Source: Bacillota bacterium | GTDB lineage: Bacteria; Bacillota; Clostridia; Acetivibrionales; DTU013 | Length of the DNA: 64,000 nucleotides | Assembly (NCBI GenBank): GCA_023412915.1 | Contig: JAEZRE010000019.1 | Span: 62,001-126,000 of the forward strand | Reading direction: 5' to 3' | Shown here: in pieces, positions 33,266 through 40,729 of the stretch | How the letters are laid out: each line of letters opens with the position of its first letter | Position numbering within the stretch: position 1 is the stretch's first letter | Notes under the pieces: model-generated | What the model was told of the DNA's origin: nothing | What the model saw: the letters and a program-made list of their open reading frames with translations, nothing else | The model's database searches: none | Translations under genes and position numbers: made by a program

Positions 33266-33511
33266 TTAAGAGGCTCTGAGAACAAGCCTGCGAAGCTCAT
33301 AAACATCAAGATTGAGAACATCAGCTATTTTTTGAGTCATTAGAGGACTTGGTTTAAACTGCCCGTTGATAATTTGGGAAATGTATTGTCTGCTAACACC
33401 ACACTGTTCTGCAAGCCAAGTCTGATTTTTGCCAAAAACATAAAGCTCTTCTACGACCTTAAGCCCAAACTGGTTTTTCCCTTTGCTTATTTCATTCAGT
33501 CGCCTCATCAT
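33266..33511 (-). CDS. Ner/Cro-like XRE repressor, first early gene
   Basis: The ATG at 33511 (MMRRLNEISKGK) has GGAGTG about 10 nt upstream and is preferred over the ATG at 33538. The 81-aa protein has an XRE domain (TWLAEQCGVSRQYISQIING, residues 31-50). It is transcribed from the early promoter opposite the repressor, the position of Ner in Mu. It should damp early and repressor transcription. Confidence 0.82.
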   Translation of the reverse strand: MMRRLNEISKGKNQFGLKVVEELYVFGKNQTWLAEQCGVSRQYISQIINGQFKPSPLMTQKIADVLNLDVYELRRLVLRAS

Positions 33512-33543
33512 AATTTGAAACACTCCTTTTTTTGCCATTTATC

Positions 33544-33572
33544 TTGACAAGCATGTGACTTGTAAATAAAAT
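33544..33572 (+). promoter_or_regulatory. Repressor promoter
   Basis: TTGACA (33544-33549), 17 bp, TAAAAT (33567-33572) point to the repressor gene. The start near 33579 lies beyond the opposing early promoter start near 33603 in the - sense, so the two promoters face each other and their transcripts overlap. Confidence 0.82.
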
Positions 33573-33609
33573 GTAGTCGTATTAGTTCTATATCCAAACG
33601 CACAATTAT

Positions 33610-33638
33610 ATTTTAATTCCACTTTCCAAACTAGTCAA
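33610..33638 (-). promoter_or_regulatory. Early lytic promoter
   Basis: On the - strand TTGACT (33638-33633), 17 bp, TAAAAT (33615-33610) lead to the Ner-like gene. The -35 box lies in the spacer of the 13-bp inverted repeat and one repeat arm fills the promoter spacer, so a bound repressor would block RNA polymerase. Confidence 0.8.
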
Positions 33639-33657
33639 GCATAAAGTTTGGAAAGTG
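33620..33657. promoter_or_regulatory. Operator: 13-bp perfect inverted repeat over the early promoter
   Basis: CACTTTCCAAACT (33620-33632) and AGTTTGGAAAGTG (33645-33657) are separated by 12 bp. A second smaller dyad, GTGTCC...GGACAC (33655-33660 / 33672-33677), adjoins it. This is the likely binding site of the S24 repressor and of the Ner-like protein. Confidence 0.78.
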
Positions 33658-33699
33658 TCCTAGTGTTGTTTGGACACAGGACATTTTTGGGGGTATCAT

Positions 33700-34866
33700 A
33701 TGGAAGGCATAGGCGTAAGAATGAAAGAACTGAGGAAGAGCCTTGGTTTGTCTCAAGAAAAGTTTGGACAGCGGATAAAGGTATCGAAATCACATATATC
33801 TAATATTGAAATAGGTGGCGATACACCTTCTGACATGCTGGTTAAGTTAGTCTGCATCGAATATAATGTTAACGAGGAATGGTTGAGATATGGTACCGGA
33901 TTGATGAAATTCGAGCCATTCAAAGAGAAAGATAATGCAGCGCATGATATTGAAGAATCCCTTTTACGCCTAAATAATGAATTGCAAGGTGGCCTAAATG
34001 AAAGTTACAATCTTTATGGTACATTATTAACTGATAGTCTTAATAAACTGAATGAAATGCTGTTGAATGAGCCTCATGCCAATAGAGCACTAGTAATGCT
34101 TTCTCTCAAATTGGTATTTGATTTACTTTCGGATACTAAGCATGATCCCCATCTCCAGAAGGAATATATGGGTTATGTCTATGACTTGTTATCAAATCTT
34201 TCACTCTATAACCAATTTTTAAACAAGGTGATAATTGACACTGGCATACCTCATAAATACACAAATGATGATCTTAAATCTGTTTTGTCCAGGCATGAAG
34301 AAAGAATAATTGATAAAGTGCGGAAACTGATGAAGCTCCATACTGAAGCTAACCCTCGATTCAAGAATATGCATTTCGATTATGAAAATACGAAAACTAG
34401 TGATAATGACACTGTTTATGATTCCGTAGCAGATCCTAGAGGCATTTATGAAACTAAAGGCTCATATTCATATCTTCCGGTTATCGGTCGATCAGCAGCA
34501 GGATCACCAATAGAGATTCTGGAATATAACATAGGTAAAATTAATACCAATGGCAAGCATTCCAATGCATTTGTTATCCAAGTCTCCGGAGATTCCATGG
34601 TGGATGCTGGCATAGATGATGGAGATTACGTTGTTGTGAAGCCGCAGCCGGAAGTGGAAAACGGAGAAATGGCCCTGGTTGAAGTCGATGGGTCGAGCAC
34701 GATAAAATATTTCTTTAAGAATGATAATATCATTGAATTGCGACCAGCTAACGATCACATGACCTCTCTAATTTATGATCAGCGTAATATAGTTCGTATT
34801 AAGGGTAAGATTGTCGATATAATTAAAAGAGTCGCTGCGGAAGAAATGATATTACCTATTGAATGA
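33700..34866 (+). CDS. S24-peptidase phage repressor (LexA/CI-like)
   Basis: This 388-aa protein has an N-terminal XRE domain (MKELRKSLGLSQEKFGQRIK with YGTG end), a long helical middle part, and a C-terminal LexA-like S24 protease domain. The self-cleavage site RSAAGSP and the catalytic pair Ser299 (SGDSM) and Lys336 (STIKYF) are all present. It should maintain lysogeny and be inactivated by RecA-stimulated self-cleavage, so the prophage is probably SOS-inducible, unlike Mu itself. GGGGG lies 7 nt before the ATG at 33700. Confidence 0.93.
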   Translation: MEGIGVRMKELRKSLGLSQEKFGQRIKVSKSHISNIEIGGDTPSDMLVKLVCIEYNVNEEWLRYGTGLMKFEPFKEKDNAAHDIEESLLRLNNELQGGLNESYNLYGTLLTDSLNKLNEMLLNEPHANRALVMLSLKLVFDLLSDTKHDPHLQKEYMGYVYDLLSNLSLYNQFLNKVIIDTGIPHKYTNDDLKSVLSRHEERIIDKVRKLMKLHTEANPRFKNMHFDYENTKTSDNDTVYDSVADPRGIYETKGSYSYLPVIGRSAAGSPIEILEYNIGKINTNGKHSNAFVIQVSGDSMVDAGIDDGDYVVVKPQPEVENGEMALVEVDGSSTIKYFFKNDNIIELRPANDHMTSLIYDQRNIVRIKGKIVDIIKRVAAEEMILPIE

Positions 34867-34869
34867 CAA

Positions 34870-35038
34870 TGTAACCATGCTCAAATACAGTATTTATGCG
34901 TGCTTAAGGCGGTTCTGAACTGCCTTTTTTATTTTTGACAAATGTAACCATGCTCATCAATCATTTCTAAGCCTCAAAAGCCTTGATTCTCTAGTTGGTT
35001 ACATGGTTTTTCTGATTTTTACATTTTGTAACCATGCT
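34870..35038. repeat. Three direct repeats of TGTAACCATGCT near the early end
   Basis: Copies lie at 34870-34881, 34943-34954 and 35027-35038, with an inverted GGTTACA at 34997-35003 and shorter TGTAACGG versions near 35099 and 35153. The 560-bp gene-free stretch 34867-35428 also holds a terminator and the terminal repeat. Repeats here may bind the transposase N-terminal domain or a regulator, like the internal activation sequence of Mu. Confidence 0.75.
34906..34930 (+). terminator. Intrinsic terminator of the repressor gene
   Basis: AAGGCGGTT-CTG-AACTGCCTT forms a 9-bp stem with one G-U pair and is followed by a T-run. It lies 39 nt after the repressor stop. Confidence 0.85.
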
Positions 35039-35166
35039 AATGGTAATTCCTATTGAGCTTTTTTGAAATTTCGTTTAAAATTATTTCTGTAGCGTTAGTG
35101 TTTGTAACGGCTATATTTAGCCATTTGTTATGACAATGTCAATGAATTTAACGGCATGTAACGGGG

Positions 35167-35176
35167 CGTTATAACG
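35167..35176. repeat. CGTTATAACG palindrome near the early end
   Basis: This 10-bp palindrome, preceded by ACGGGG, is the same core as the 26-bp palindrome at 21519-21544; TTTTTCGATTT lies beside both. It may be an operator shared by two phage promoter or leader regions. Confidence 0.55.
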
Positions 35177-35401
35177 TTTTTCGATTTCCAGCGGTTGTTT
35201 GAGGCGGTTTTCTTGGCGTCAATAATAATAAATACCGCTGTGAATAGCTATTTATGCATATTACAGCGAATTGTATATGTTTGACTGGCGTGATTTTATT
35301 ATTATGATTTTTTATTTTCTGAGTCTGTTTTATGAAAGTTCACAGAGTCCCGTAAAACAGCCTCTTATCACGCAGTATCTCGGATAAATACTTATTGTTT
35401 T

Positions 35402-35428
35402 ATTTGACAAATATCTTGAGAAACTACA
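35402..35428. repeat. Early-end terminus of the prophage with transposase site
   Basis: Read inwards on the - strand the end is TGTAGTTTCTCAAGATATTT then GTCAAAT, matching the late end at 19 of the first 25-27 positions by eye. It includes the same TTTGTCAAAT site found three times at the other end. Confidence 0.8.
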
Positions 35429-35433
35429 GCTGC
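35429..35433. repeat. 5-bp target site duplication GCTGC, early-end side
   Basis: Second copy of the GCTGC found at 795-799, directly after the terminal CA of the prophage. Confidence 0.9.
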
Positions 35434-35632
35434 TCTGTACAATACAAAGGAGTGGATTATAACGGAGTTTTCGGCTGACGGGATACCCCGCGCAACCGAA
35501 GAGGAGAGACAGTTTTCGGCACTCTGGAAGGAATTCTTCAAAACGCTCGAGATAAAGAGCCGCTCGAACCCGAAGCTCCAGCGGCAGCTTATGCCCAGAC
35601 GTTACTGGGAGCACCTCGTAGAGAAGTGGTGA
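35429..35632 (+). pseudogene. 3' part of the split TIGR03915/DUF4130-type gene
   Basis: The frame reads LYNTKEWIITEFSADGIPRA, then LWKEFFKTLEIKSRSNPKLQ and MPRRYWEHLVEKW before TGA. These are the C-terminal signatures of TIGR03915/DUF4130 proteins. It joins in frame to 261-799 when the prophage and one GCTGC are removed. The fragment lacks a start and is not expected to be expressed alone. Confidence 0.88.
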
Positions 35633-35703
35633 GCCGGGCAGGTATAGTTGGCTGCAGGTGCAGTCCGTCTATCGGCTTGGCCGTTAGCGGGTAACGTCGT
35701 CGT

Positions 35704-36642
35704 TCAGAACATCCTTTTTCTTGCCAGTACAATTGCAGACACCACCGACAGCAAAACGGCGATCCCAAGCACGAGCAAAAACGCGTACCTGAACTCCCCC
35801 AGGCCTGCCGGCATCGGTACGTTCATTCCGAAGAAGCTTGCGACCATCGTTGGGATAGCCATTACGATCGTAACCGAAGCGAGAAATTTCATAACTATGT
35901 TCACATTGTTTGAAATGACGGACGCATAGGCTCCCATGATGCCGGTAAGGATGCTGCTGTATATGTTGGCCATTTCTATGGCCTGCTTGTTTTCTATGAT
36001 AACGTCCTCGAGCAGATCGGTGTCATCCGGGTATTTCTTTATGCCTTCGTGCTTCAAAAGCTTTTCGAGCACTATTTCATTCGATTTGAGGGAAGTCGAG
36101 AAATAAACCAGCGACTTTTCGAGCTTGAGAAGCTGGATGAGCTCCTTGTTTTTCATCGATTTGTGAAGCTCGTTTTCAATGCGGCTGCTGGACTTGTCTA
36201 TGTACTTGAGGTACTGCAGGTATTGCGCCGAGTTTCTGTAGAGTATCTGGAAAACAAAACGGGTCTTGAAGTGCGTCAGGAATGACTTGACCCTCTTTTT
36301 TTCAAAATCCTTGATAATTGTATTTTCTTTCAGGCATATCGTTACGATTGCATCCTTTAGCAGGATGATGCCAAGCGGAAGGGTGGAATAAAGATTGGTA
36401 TAGCCATCGCTGTCTATGACCGGAACGTCCACGAGAATAAGGAACTGGTCGTTATCATGCTCGATCCTGGCGCGTTCCTCTTCGTCAAGCGCGGCGCGAA
36501 GGAATTCGTTGTCTATGCTCAGCTGGCCGCCGACTCTTTGCAATTCTTCCTCGTCGGGATTTACAAGGTTGACCCAAACGCCCTCTTCAAAATTATCCAG
36601 ACTGACCAGCTCGTCGTTTTTGGTTTTATATATGTTCAGCAC
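35704..36642 (-). CDS. CorA-family divalent metal transporter
   Basis: The 312-aa protein has a large cytoplasmic N-terminal domain (residues 1-245) and two C-terminal membrane helices with the defining GMN motif (FFGMNVPMP) between them. CorA proteins form pentameric Mg2+ or Co2+/Ni2+ channels. The GTG at 36642 is taken as start because GGAGG lies 8 nt upstream; the TTG at 36657 would overlap that site. It is separate from the prophage and read towards it. Confidence 0.88.
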   Translation of the reverse strand: MLNIYKTKNDELVSLDNFEEGVWVNLVNPDEEELQRVGGQLSIDNEFLRAALDEEERARIEHDNDQFLILVDVPVIDSDGYTNLYSTLPLGIILLKDAIVTICLKENTIIKDFEKKRVKSFLTHFKTRFVFQILYRNSAQYLQYLKYIDKSSSRIENELHKSMKNKELIQLLKLEKSLVYFSTSLKSNEIVLEKLLKHEGIKKYPDDTDLLEDVIIENKQAIEMANIYSSILTGIMGAYASVISNNVNIVMKFLASVTIVMAIPTMVASFFGMNVPMPAGLGEFRYAFLLVLGIAVLLSVVSAIVLARKRMF

Positions 36643-36791
36643 AGGCAGGACCTCCAAAAGAGTGATAACAAAAAATCATTGGCGCATCGAGCGTCTCTGA
36701 TTTTTGAACAAGACTTCGCAAAGCTTATTGTGCCAGCATATAAGCGACATTATTATGCTGCGCGGCAATCTTTTATGTTCCGTTGAATCAA

Positions 36792-36817
36792 ACACCCCTT
36801 CGATACTGAAGGGGTGT
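36792..36817. promoter_or_regulatory. 10-bp inverted repeat between corA and the small acidic protein gene
   Basis: ACACCCCTTC-GATACT-GAAGGGGTGT is a perfect stem without a strong T-run. It lies downstream of the gene at 36890 and upstream of corA, and may be a weak terminator or processing site. Confidence 0.5.
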
Positions 36818-36889
36818 ATTGAAACTTGTTCACTTTATTATACAATCCCGCCGGACTAATTACAATAATATTATTCGGCCTGCAGGCAC

Positions 36890-37093
36890 TTAAGTTTCAT
36901 CGCCTTCATCATAGCAGGAATAATCCAGCAGCTCGTTGTACAGGCTCTCGATTTCTTCATACTCCTCGTACTGCTGGTTGTCGTCATTTTCCAGGAATTC
37001 TTCGAGGCCTGAGACATCATTTATCTCATATGTAAGCCCGCTGCTCTCCATCAATTCATTTATTCTTTCGAATATTTCCCGCTTATCCGCCAT
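36890..37093 (-). CDS. Small highly acidic hypothetical protein
   Basis: The 67-aa protein is very acidic in its C-terminal half (ENDDNQQYEEYEEIESLYNE). GGAGGG lies 6 nt before the ATG. No family is recognised. Such proteins are often small cytosolic adaptors, but that is a guess. Confidence 0.65.
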   Translation of the reverse strand: MADKREIFERINELMESSGLTYEINDVSGLEEFLENDDNQQYEEYEEIESLYNELLDYSCYDEGDET

Positions 37094-37224
37094 ACGAACC
37101 CTCCAAATATCAGTTTTGTTTCGGTTAAATATTATGAGTAATACCGGCCATTTTATTCATCCATTATGATATAATGGGTGGACCGGTTCCAAATCCGGTA
37201 AATGCCGAAGTTATCAGGGCGGTT

Positions 37225-38412
37225 ATGGAAATTGGATTTTACGGGTTCAGGGAAATAGAAAACTGTAAATTGAAATATGCGGTAATTTGCGCTTCCCACA
37301 GAGGCAGCTGGATACTTGCAAAGCATCGGGAAAGATCCACCTGGGAGACCCCGGGCGGCCACAGGGAACCTGGCGAGGATATCACGGAAGCCGCAAAGAG
37401 GGAGCTGTACGAAGAAAGCGGCGCGACGGCGTATGAGCTTGAACCGGTCTGCGCATATTCGGTGACTGATAGCGGTACGACTGATTACGGCGCTTTGTTC
37501 TATGCCGATGTACGGGAACTAGGGCCTCTGCCGGAAAGTGAGATGGGCTGTATAAAGCTGTTCAAACAATTGCCGTGCGGGCTGACCTACCCGGATATTT
37601 TTCCGAAGCTTTTCCTAAGGGTCACGGACCACCTGAAGGTCAAGTATATAAAGCTTCTCAGCAGCGCCCCGGTGCGCAACGTCAACATCATTCAATTTCT
37701 TAAATCGTACCCTGTGTATTCCTTCGACAGGGTGGGCAAATCGGTACTGATAAGGGGAACCAGCGATGAGGACTGGGTCTATATCAGCAGCGGATCGGAA
37801 GAGGAGTTCGGCCGTCTGACCGAAGGTCTTGACGAGGAGGACAAATGCTTCGCCGTGCTCGAGGACTGGATGCTGCCGGAGGTGATCCGCGGCAGGGAGG
37901 TAAGATCGCGCATGACCAGCATGAAACTGGTCTATGGAAGGCCGGGGTCTGAGCGTACCGGCCGGGAAGAGAAAAATGTTCAGACTGAAGATGTGAAGCC
38001 AGCCACGGAGGGCTTTCCCGCTATGAAGCCGGGAGAACCCGAAGTTACGGACCTGACCATACCTGATGCGCCTGTAATATATAACAATTCCGATTACAAG
38101 GAATACATTTCGATAGATTACATCGAAGAGCGGATACTGAACGGCGTCGGCGCCGGCATACGAAAGGACGGCAGGCTCGTCGCATGGGCGCTGACTCATG
38201 ATGACGGCGCAATAGGGTTCATGCACGTGCTCGGGGAGTACAGGAGAAGAGGGTATGCCCTGAGGATAACCGAAGCCATGGTAAGCAGGCTCGTAGCGGT
38301 GGGTGAAGTGCCGTTCGTGCATATAAAGGAGTCCAACACCGCATCGATGGAGCTGGCAGTCAGAGCCGGCTTCAGAAAGGACAGGAGGATTCACTGGATC
38401 AAGCTGGCGTAA
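37225..38412 (+). CDS. NUDIX hydrolase fused to a GNAT acetyltransferase
   Basis: The protein begins MEIGFYGFREIENCKLKYAV, like clostridial NUDIX proteins, followed by the NUDIX box GGHREPGED...REL-EESGA at about residues 44-67. After an unassigned middle part, residues about 270-395 form a GNAT fold with the acetyl-CoA loop GEYRRRGYALR. NUDIX domains cut nucleoside diphosphate derivatives; GNATs acetylate amines or proteins. A longer start at 37174 exists, but a TATAAT lies on it, so 37225 is preferred. The fusion is uncommon. Confidence 0.82.
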   Translation: MEIGFYGFREIENCKLKYAVICASHRGSWILAKHRERSTWETPGGHREPGEDITEAAKRELYEESGATAYELEPVCAYSVTDSGTTDYGALFYADVRELGPLPESEMGCIKLFKQLPCGLTYPDIFPKLFLRVTDHLKVKYIKLLSSAPVRNVNIIQFLKSYPVYSFDRVGKSVLIRGTSDEDWVYISSGSEEEFGRLTEGLDEEDKCFAVLEDWMLPEVIRGREVRSRMTSMKLVYGRPGSERTGREEKNVQTEDVKPATEGFPAMKPGEPEVTDLTIPDAPVIYNNSDYKEYISIDYIEERILNGVGAGIRKDGRLVAWALTHDDGAIGFMHVLGEYRRRGYALRITEAMVSRLVAVGEVPFVHIKESNTASMELAVRAGFRKDRRIHWIKLA

Positions 38413-38472
38413 CTGCGCTTGTTCATGGAATATTGTGAAATATAATGGGATATAATGACCGAAACTTTCCTA

Positions 38473-38502
38473 TTGACTTTATGTTCCTTCATCTGCTACA
38501 AT
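38473..38502 (+). promoter_or_regulatory. Promoter of the tRNA pair
   Basis: TTGACT, 18-bp spacer, TACAAT lies 34 bp before the first tRNA and is well placed to drive both. Confidence 0.75.
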
Positions 38503-38535
38503 AGTAAAGCGCGTAGGGGCACCTACGTAATATAT

Positions 38536-38612
38536 GGCGGCGTAGCTCAGTTGGCTAGAGCATGCGGTTCATACCCGCAGTGTCGTTGGTTCAAATCCGA
38601 CCGCCGCTACCA
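38536..38612 (+). tRNA. tRNA-Met (CAT), elongator type
   Basis: A full cloverleaf can be drawn: acceptor GGCGGCG with CGCCGCT, D arm GCTC..GAGC, anticodon stem GCGGT-TCATACC-CGC with anticodon CAT, T arm GTTCAAATC, and encoded CCA. The acceptor and anticodon stems resemble elongator and not initiator Met tRNAs. Confidence 0.93.
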
Positions 38613-38660
38613 CTTATTTTGCATGCGGCACCACTATAGCGCATGCAAAACTATGTTTAT

Positions 38661-38735
38661 GGCCCATTGGTCAAGTGGTTAAGACACCGCCCTTTCACGG
38701 CGATAACAGGGGTTCGAGTCCCCTATGGGTCACCA
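38661..38735 (+). tRNA. tRNA-Glu (TTC)
   Basis: Cloverleaf with acceptor GGCCCAT / ATGGGTC, anticodon stem CCGCC-CTTTCAC-GGCG with anticodon TTC, T loop GTTCGAGTC and encoded CCA. Confidence 0.93.
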
Positions 38736-38823
38736 CTGAAGCAGGAGGACGCAAGTTGTACTTCGGCCTCCTGTTTCATCATATCATGATTATCCGCCCT
38801 TGGGCGGCATAATCGACCGTATG

Positions 38824-38850
38824 AAGCTTCACGCAGTGAGGCTTTTTTTT
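38824..38850 (+). terminator. Intrinsic terminator after the tRNA pair
   Basis: AAGCTTCAC-GCA-GTGAGGCTT followed by a T8 run. A second imperfect stem with GCAGGAGG/CCTCCTGT arms lies just upstream (about 38741-38777). Confidence 0.85.
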
Positions 38851-38918
38851 ATCCCCAAAATTCAAATTACGTTGAAAAATTAACAATTTTGCCATACCTT
38901 TTATGGATATCATGCTAA

Positions 38919-38947
38919 TTGAAAGTGTTACATCTGAATGTTAATAT
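38919..38947 (+). promoter_or_regulatory. Promoter of the serine hydrolase gene
   Basis: TTGAAA, 17-bp spacer, TAATAT, about 45 bp before the ATG. Confidence 0.65.
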
Positions 38948-38992
38948 GCAAATAATTGGTAGAAGTTATTACCATCGGTGGGGGGGTTCGAG

Positions 38993-40555
38993 ATGCTCAG
39001 AAAGGTATTTTTATTTTTGCCGATCTTTATATTGGCAGCCGCATTTCTGCTGAATAATGCTGCAAACGCTGAGGGGCTGCAGGCCGAACCGGATTTGAAA
39101 AAGATCGACGGCTACGTGGAAAGAATGATGAAGGAATGCCGTATACCCGGCTTTTCCTTAGCTATAGTCAAAGGCGGCAAGGTCCTTTATACCCAGGGTT
39201 ATGGAATTGCCGATCCAACGGGGCGCACGGTAACCCCTGCAACTCCATTCCAGGTAGCCTCGGTAAGCAAGACCTTTACTGCGCTGGCTGTGATGCAATT
39301 GGTCGACGCGGGCAGGGTATCGCTTGACGAGCCGGTCCGCACATATCTTCCCCGGTTTGAGCTCGCGGATACGAAGGCGTCGCAGGCTATCACCGTCAGG
39401 GAGCTTTTAAGCCATACCAGCGGAATAGGACCTTCTGCAGAGTTCAGCATCGCTTCTGTTACCGGAAATGGTGATTCGATCGGCAGGCTCGTCGAAAGAA
39501 TGAAAAATTTGAAACCTGCGGCCCCTCCCGGCGAAAAATTCCAATATAACAATATGAATTACATAATACTGGGCGAACTTATACAAATAATATCGGGTAT
39601 GTCATATGAAGACTATATTAAACAGAATATATTTGAGCCCCTCGGAATGAGTCACAGTTACTTTTTAACGGGAGAGACACCACCGGAGAAAGCAAAAAAA
39701 GATAGAATGGCAGTAGGGTATCGGACCATTTTCGGATTTCCTGTAGTTTCAGGCATGCCGTACCGGACTGCTTTCACACCTGCCGCAGGCGTCATAACCA
39801 GTTCGGAGGATCTGGCGAAATACATGCTCGCATTGATGAACGGCGGCATGTATGAAAGCAACAGGATCATATCCGCCGATAGTCTCGCGCTTATGCTCGA
39901 ACCTGCTGCAAGGATATCGAAATGGGAATCCTACGGGCTCGGATGGTATGTTACCTCCGGAAGCTATTACCATGGGGGCGAGCTGACCGATTACCAGTCA
40001 AAATTGAAGATCCTGCCGGATGAGTCGCTTGGCGTCGCATTTGTTTACAATACCTCGAGCAGTACAGCAACCTCATTGTTCAAGGTCGGTTACAGGGATA
40101 GGATCGAAAGCGGCATAATCAATATCCTTTACGGTTCGGATCCCGACGATGTTCCCAAAGGGGGGATACTGGATCTGAACCGTTACCCTGCAACAGTGAC
40201 CTACAGCATATATCTGGTACTGTGCATATTGATATTGCTTGCTCTGGTGTTCTCCTTCATACGTCTTGGAAGCTTTAAAAAGCGGCTGGCGAAAAGCAGG
40301 GGCAGCTTTGTTAAAGCCATCCTTTTGACCCTGGCAGTCTATATCCTTCTTCCTGTCTTTATTCTATACATACCGGGAAGGATGAATATCAACTGGCAGC
40401 AACTACTATTCAATGTGCCCGATGTCGGCTGGTCACTGCTCTTTATAAGCACAAGCCTTTTGATATGCGGTTTCTTCAAGGTTTTAATCCTCAAAGATTA
40501 TCTTCTCCCGTCCAAACGGAAGCAGCCGGGTGAAAAGCACATATATACACCATGA
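38993..40555 (+). CDS. Secreted/membrane serine hydrolase of the beta-lactamase/class C family
   Basis: The 520-aa protein has a signal peptide (LFLPIFILAAAFLLNNAANA). The penicillin-binding fold has the Ser-x-x-Lys nucleophile in ASVSKTF (about residue 90), the Tyr-x-Asn motif YNNMNY and an HGG motif in YYHGGEL. Residues about 405-520 form membrane helices that anchor it. Such proteins act as D-aminopeptidases, esterases or cell wall carboxypeptidases. G7 lies 6 nt before the ATG. The same frame stays open for 49 codons after the TGA and encodes another hydrophobic helix, so the end may have been shortened by a nonsense change. Confidence 0.87.
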   Translation: MLRKVFLFLPIFILAAAFLLNNAANAEGLQAEPDLKKIDGYVERMMKECRIPGFSLAIVKGGKVLYTQGYGIADPTGRTVTPATPFQVASVSKTFTALAVMQLVDAGRVSLDEPVRTYLPRFELADTKASQAITVRELLSHTSGIGPSAEFSIASVTGNGDSIGRLVERMKNLKPAAPPGEKFQYNNMNYIILGELIQIISGMSYEDYIKQNIFEPLGMSHSYFLTGETPPEKAKKDRMAVGYRTIFGFPVVSGMPYRTAFTPAAGVITSSEDLAKYMLALMNGGMYESNRIISADSLALMLEPAARISKWESYGLGWYVTSGSYYHGGELTDYQSKLKILPDESLGVAFVYNTSSSTATSLFKVGYRDRIESGIINILYGSDPDDVPKGGILDLNRYPATVTYSIYLVLCILILLALVFSFIRLGSFKKRLAKSRGSFVKAILLTLAVYILLPVFILYIPGRMNINWQQLLFNVPDVGWSLLFISTSLLICGFFKVLILKDYLLPSKRKQPGEKHIYTP

Positions 40556-40705
40556 ACCGACATCCTGGTGGTACTTGCCGGGGTTTTTATTTCCGTCCTT
40601 GCAGTCCCTACGCTGCTATTGAATGTATCGTTTATACAAGATATACTGAATATGGCAGTGTTTCTTGCGTCTCCGGATAGGGCAAAGCCCCCGGAAAGGG
40701 CTTGA
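40556..40705 (+). other. In-frame open extension after the serine hydrolase stop
   Basis: After the TGA the same frame continues with TDILVVLAGVFISVLAVPTL and 29 more residues to a TGA at 40705. It resembles a further membrane helix. There is no ribosome binding site, so it is probably untranslated unless the stop is read through or is a recent mutation. Confidence 0.4.
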
Positions 40706-40729
40706 TAACAAGTATTCGGAGGTAACGGT

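Larger units (their letters stand above)
800..35428 (-). mobile_element. Complete Mu-like transposable prophage with siphovirus-type structural genes
   Basis: The element is 34,629 bp long with 5'-TG...CA-3' termini, related end sequences and a 5-bp target duplication in a split host gene. Early genes at the high-coordinate end are Mu-type: S24 repressor on + and, on -, Ner/Cro-like protein, DDE transposase, MuB-like ATPase, Gam, GemA/gp16 and Mor. The late operon runs leftwards through a gp27-like DUF3486 protein, a NusG paralogue, terminase, SPP1-like portal and minor capsid, capsid, tail, amidase and holin, and ends with a Dam-type methyltransferase. The portal, head and tail genes are of Gram-positive siphovirus type and not of Mu myovirus type. 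No essential gene is visibly broken, so the prophage may be functional. Confidence 0.95.

Noticed and set aside
33266..33538. Start of the Ner-like protein at 33538
   Set aside because: The ATG at 33511 has GGAG at good distance, while the upstream ATG would place that ribosome binding site inside the gene.
36643..36889. Possible Mg2+ riboswitch (M-box) upstream of corA
   Set aside because: None of the conserved M-box helices or loops could be recognised; only a simple 10-bp inverted repeat is present.
37615..38394. 259-codon open frame on the - strand
   Set aside because: It is antisense to the NUDIX-GNAT gene and lacks any domain or start signal.
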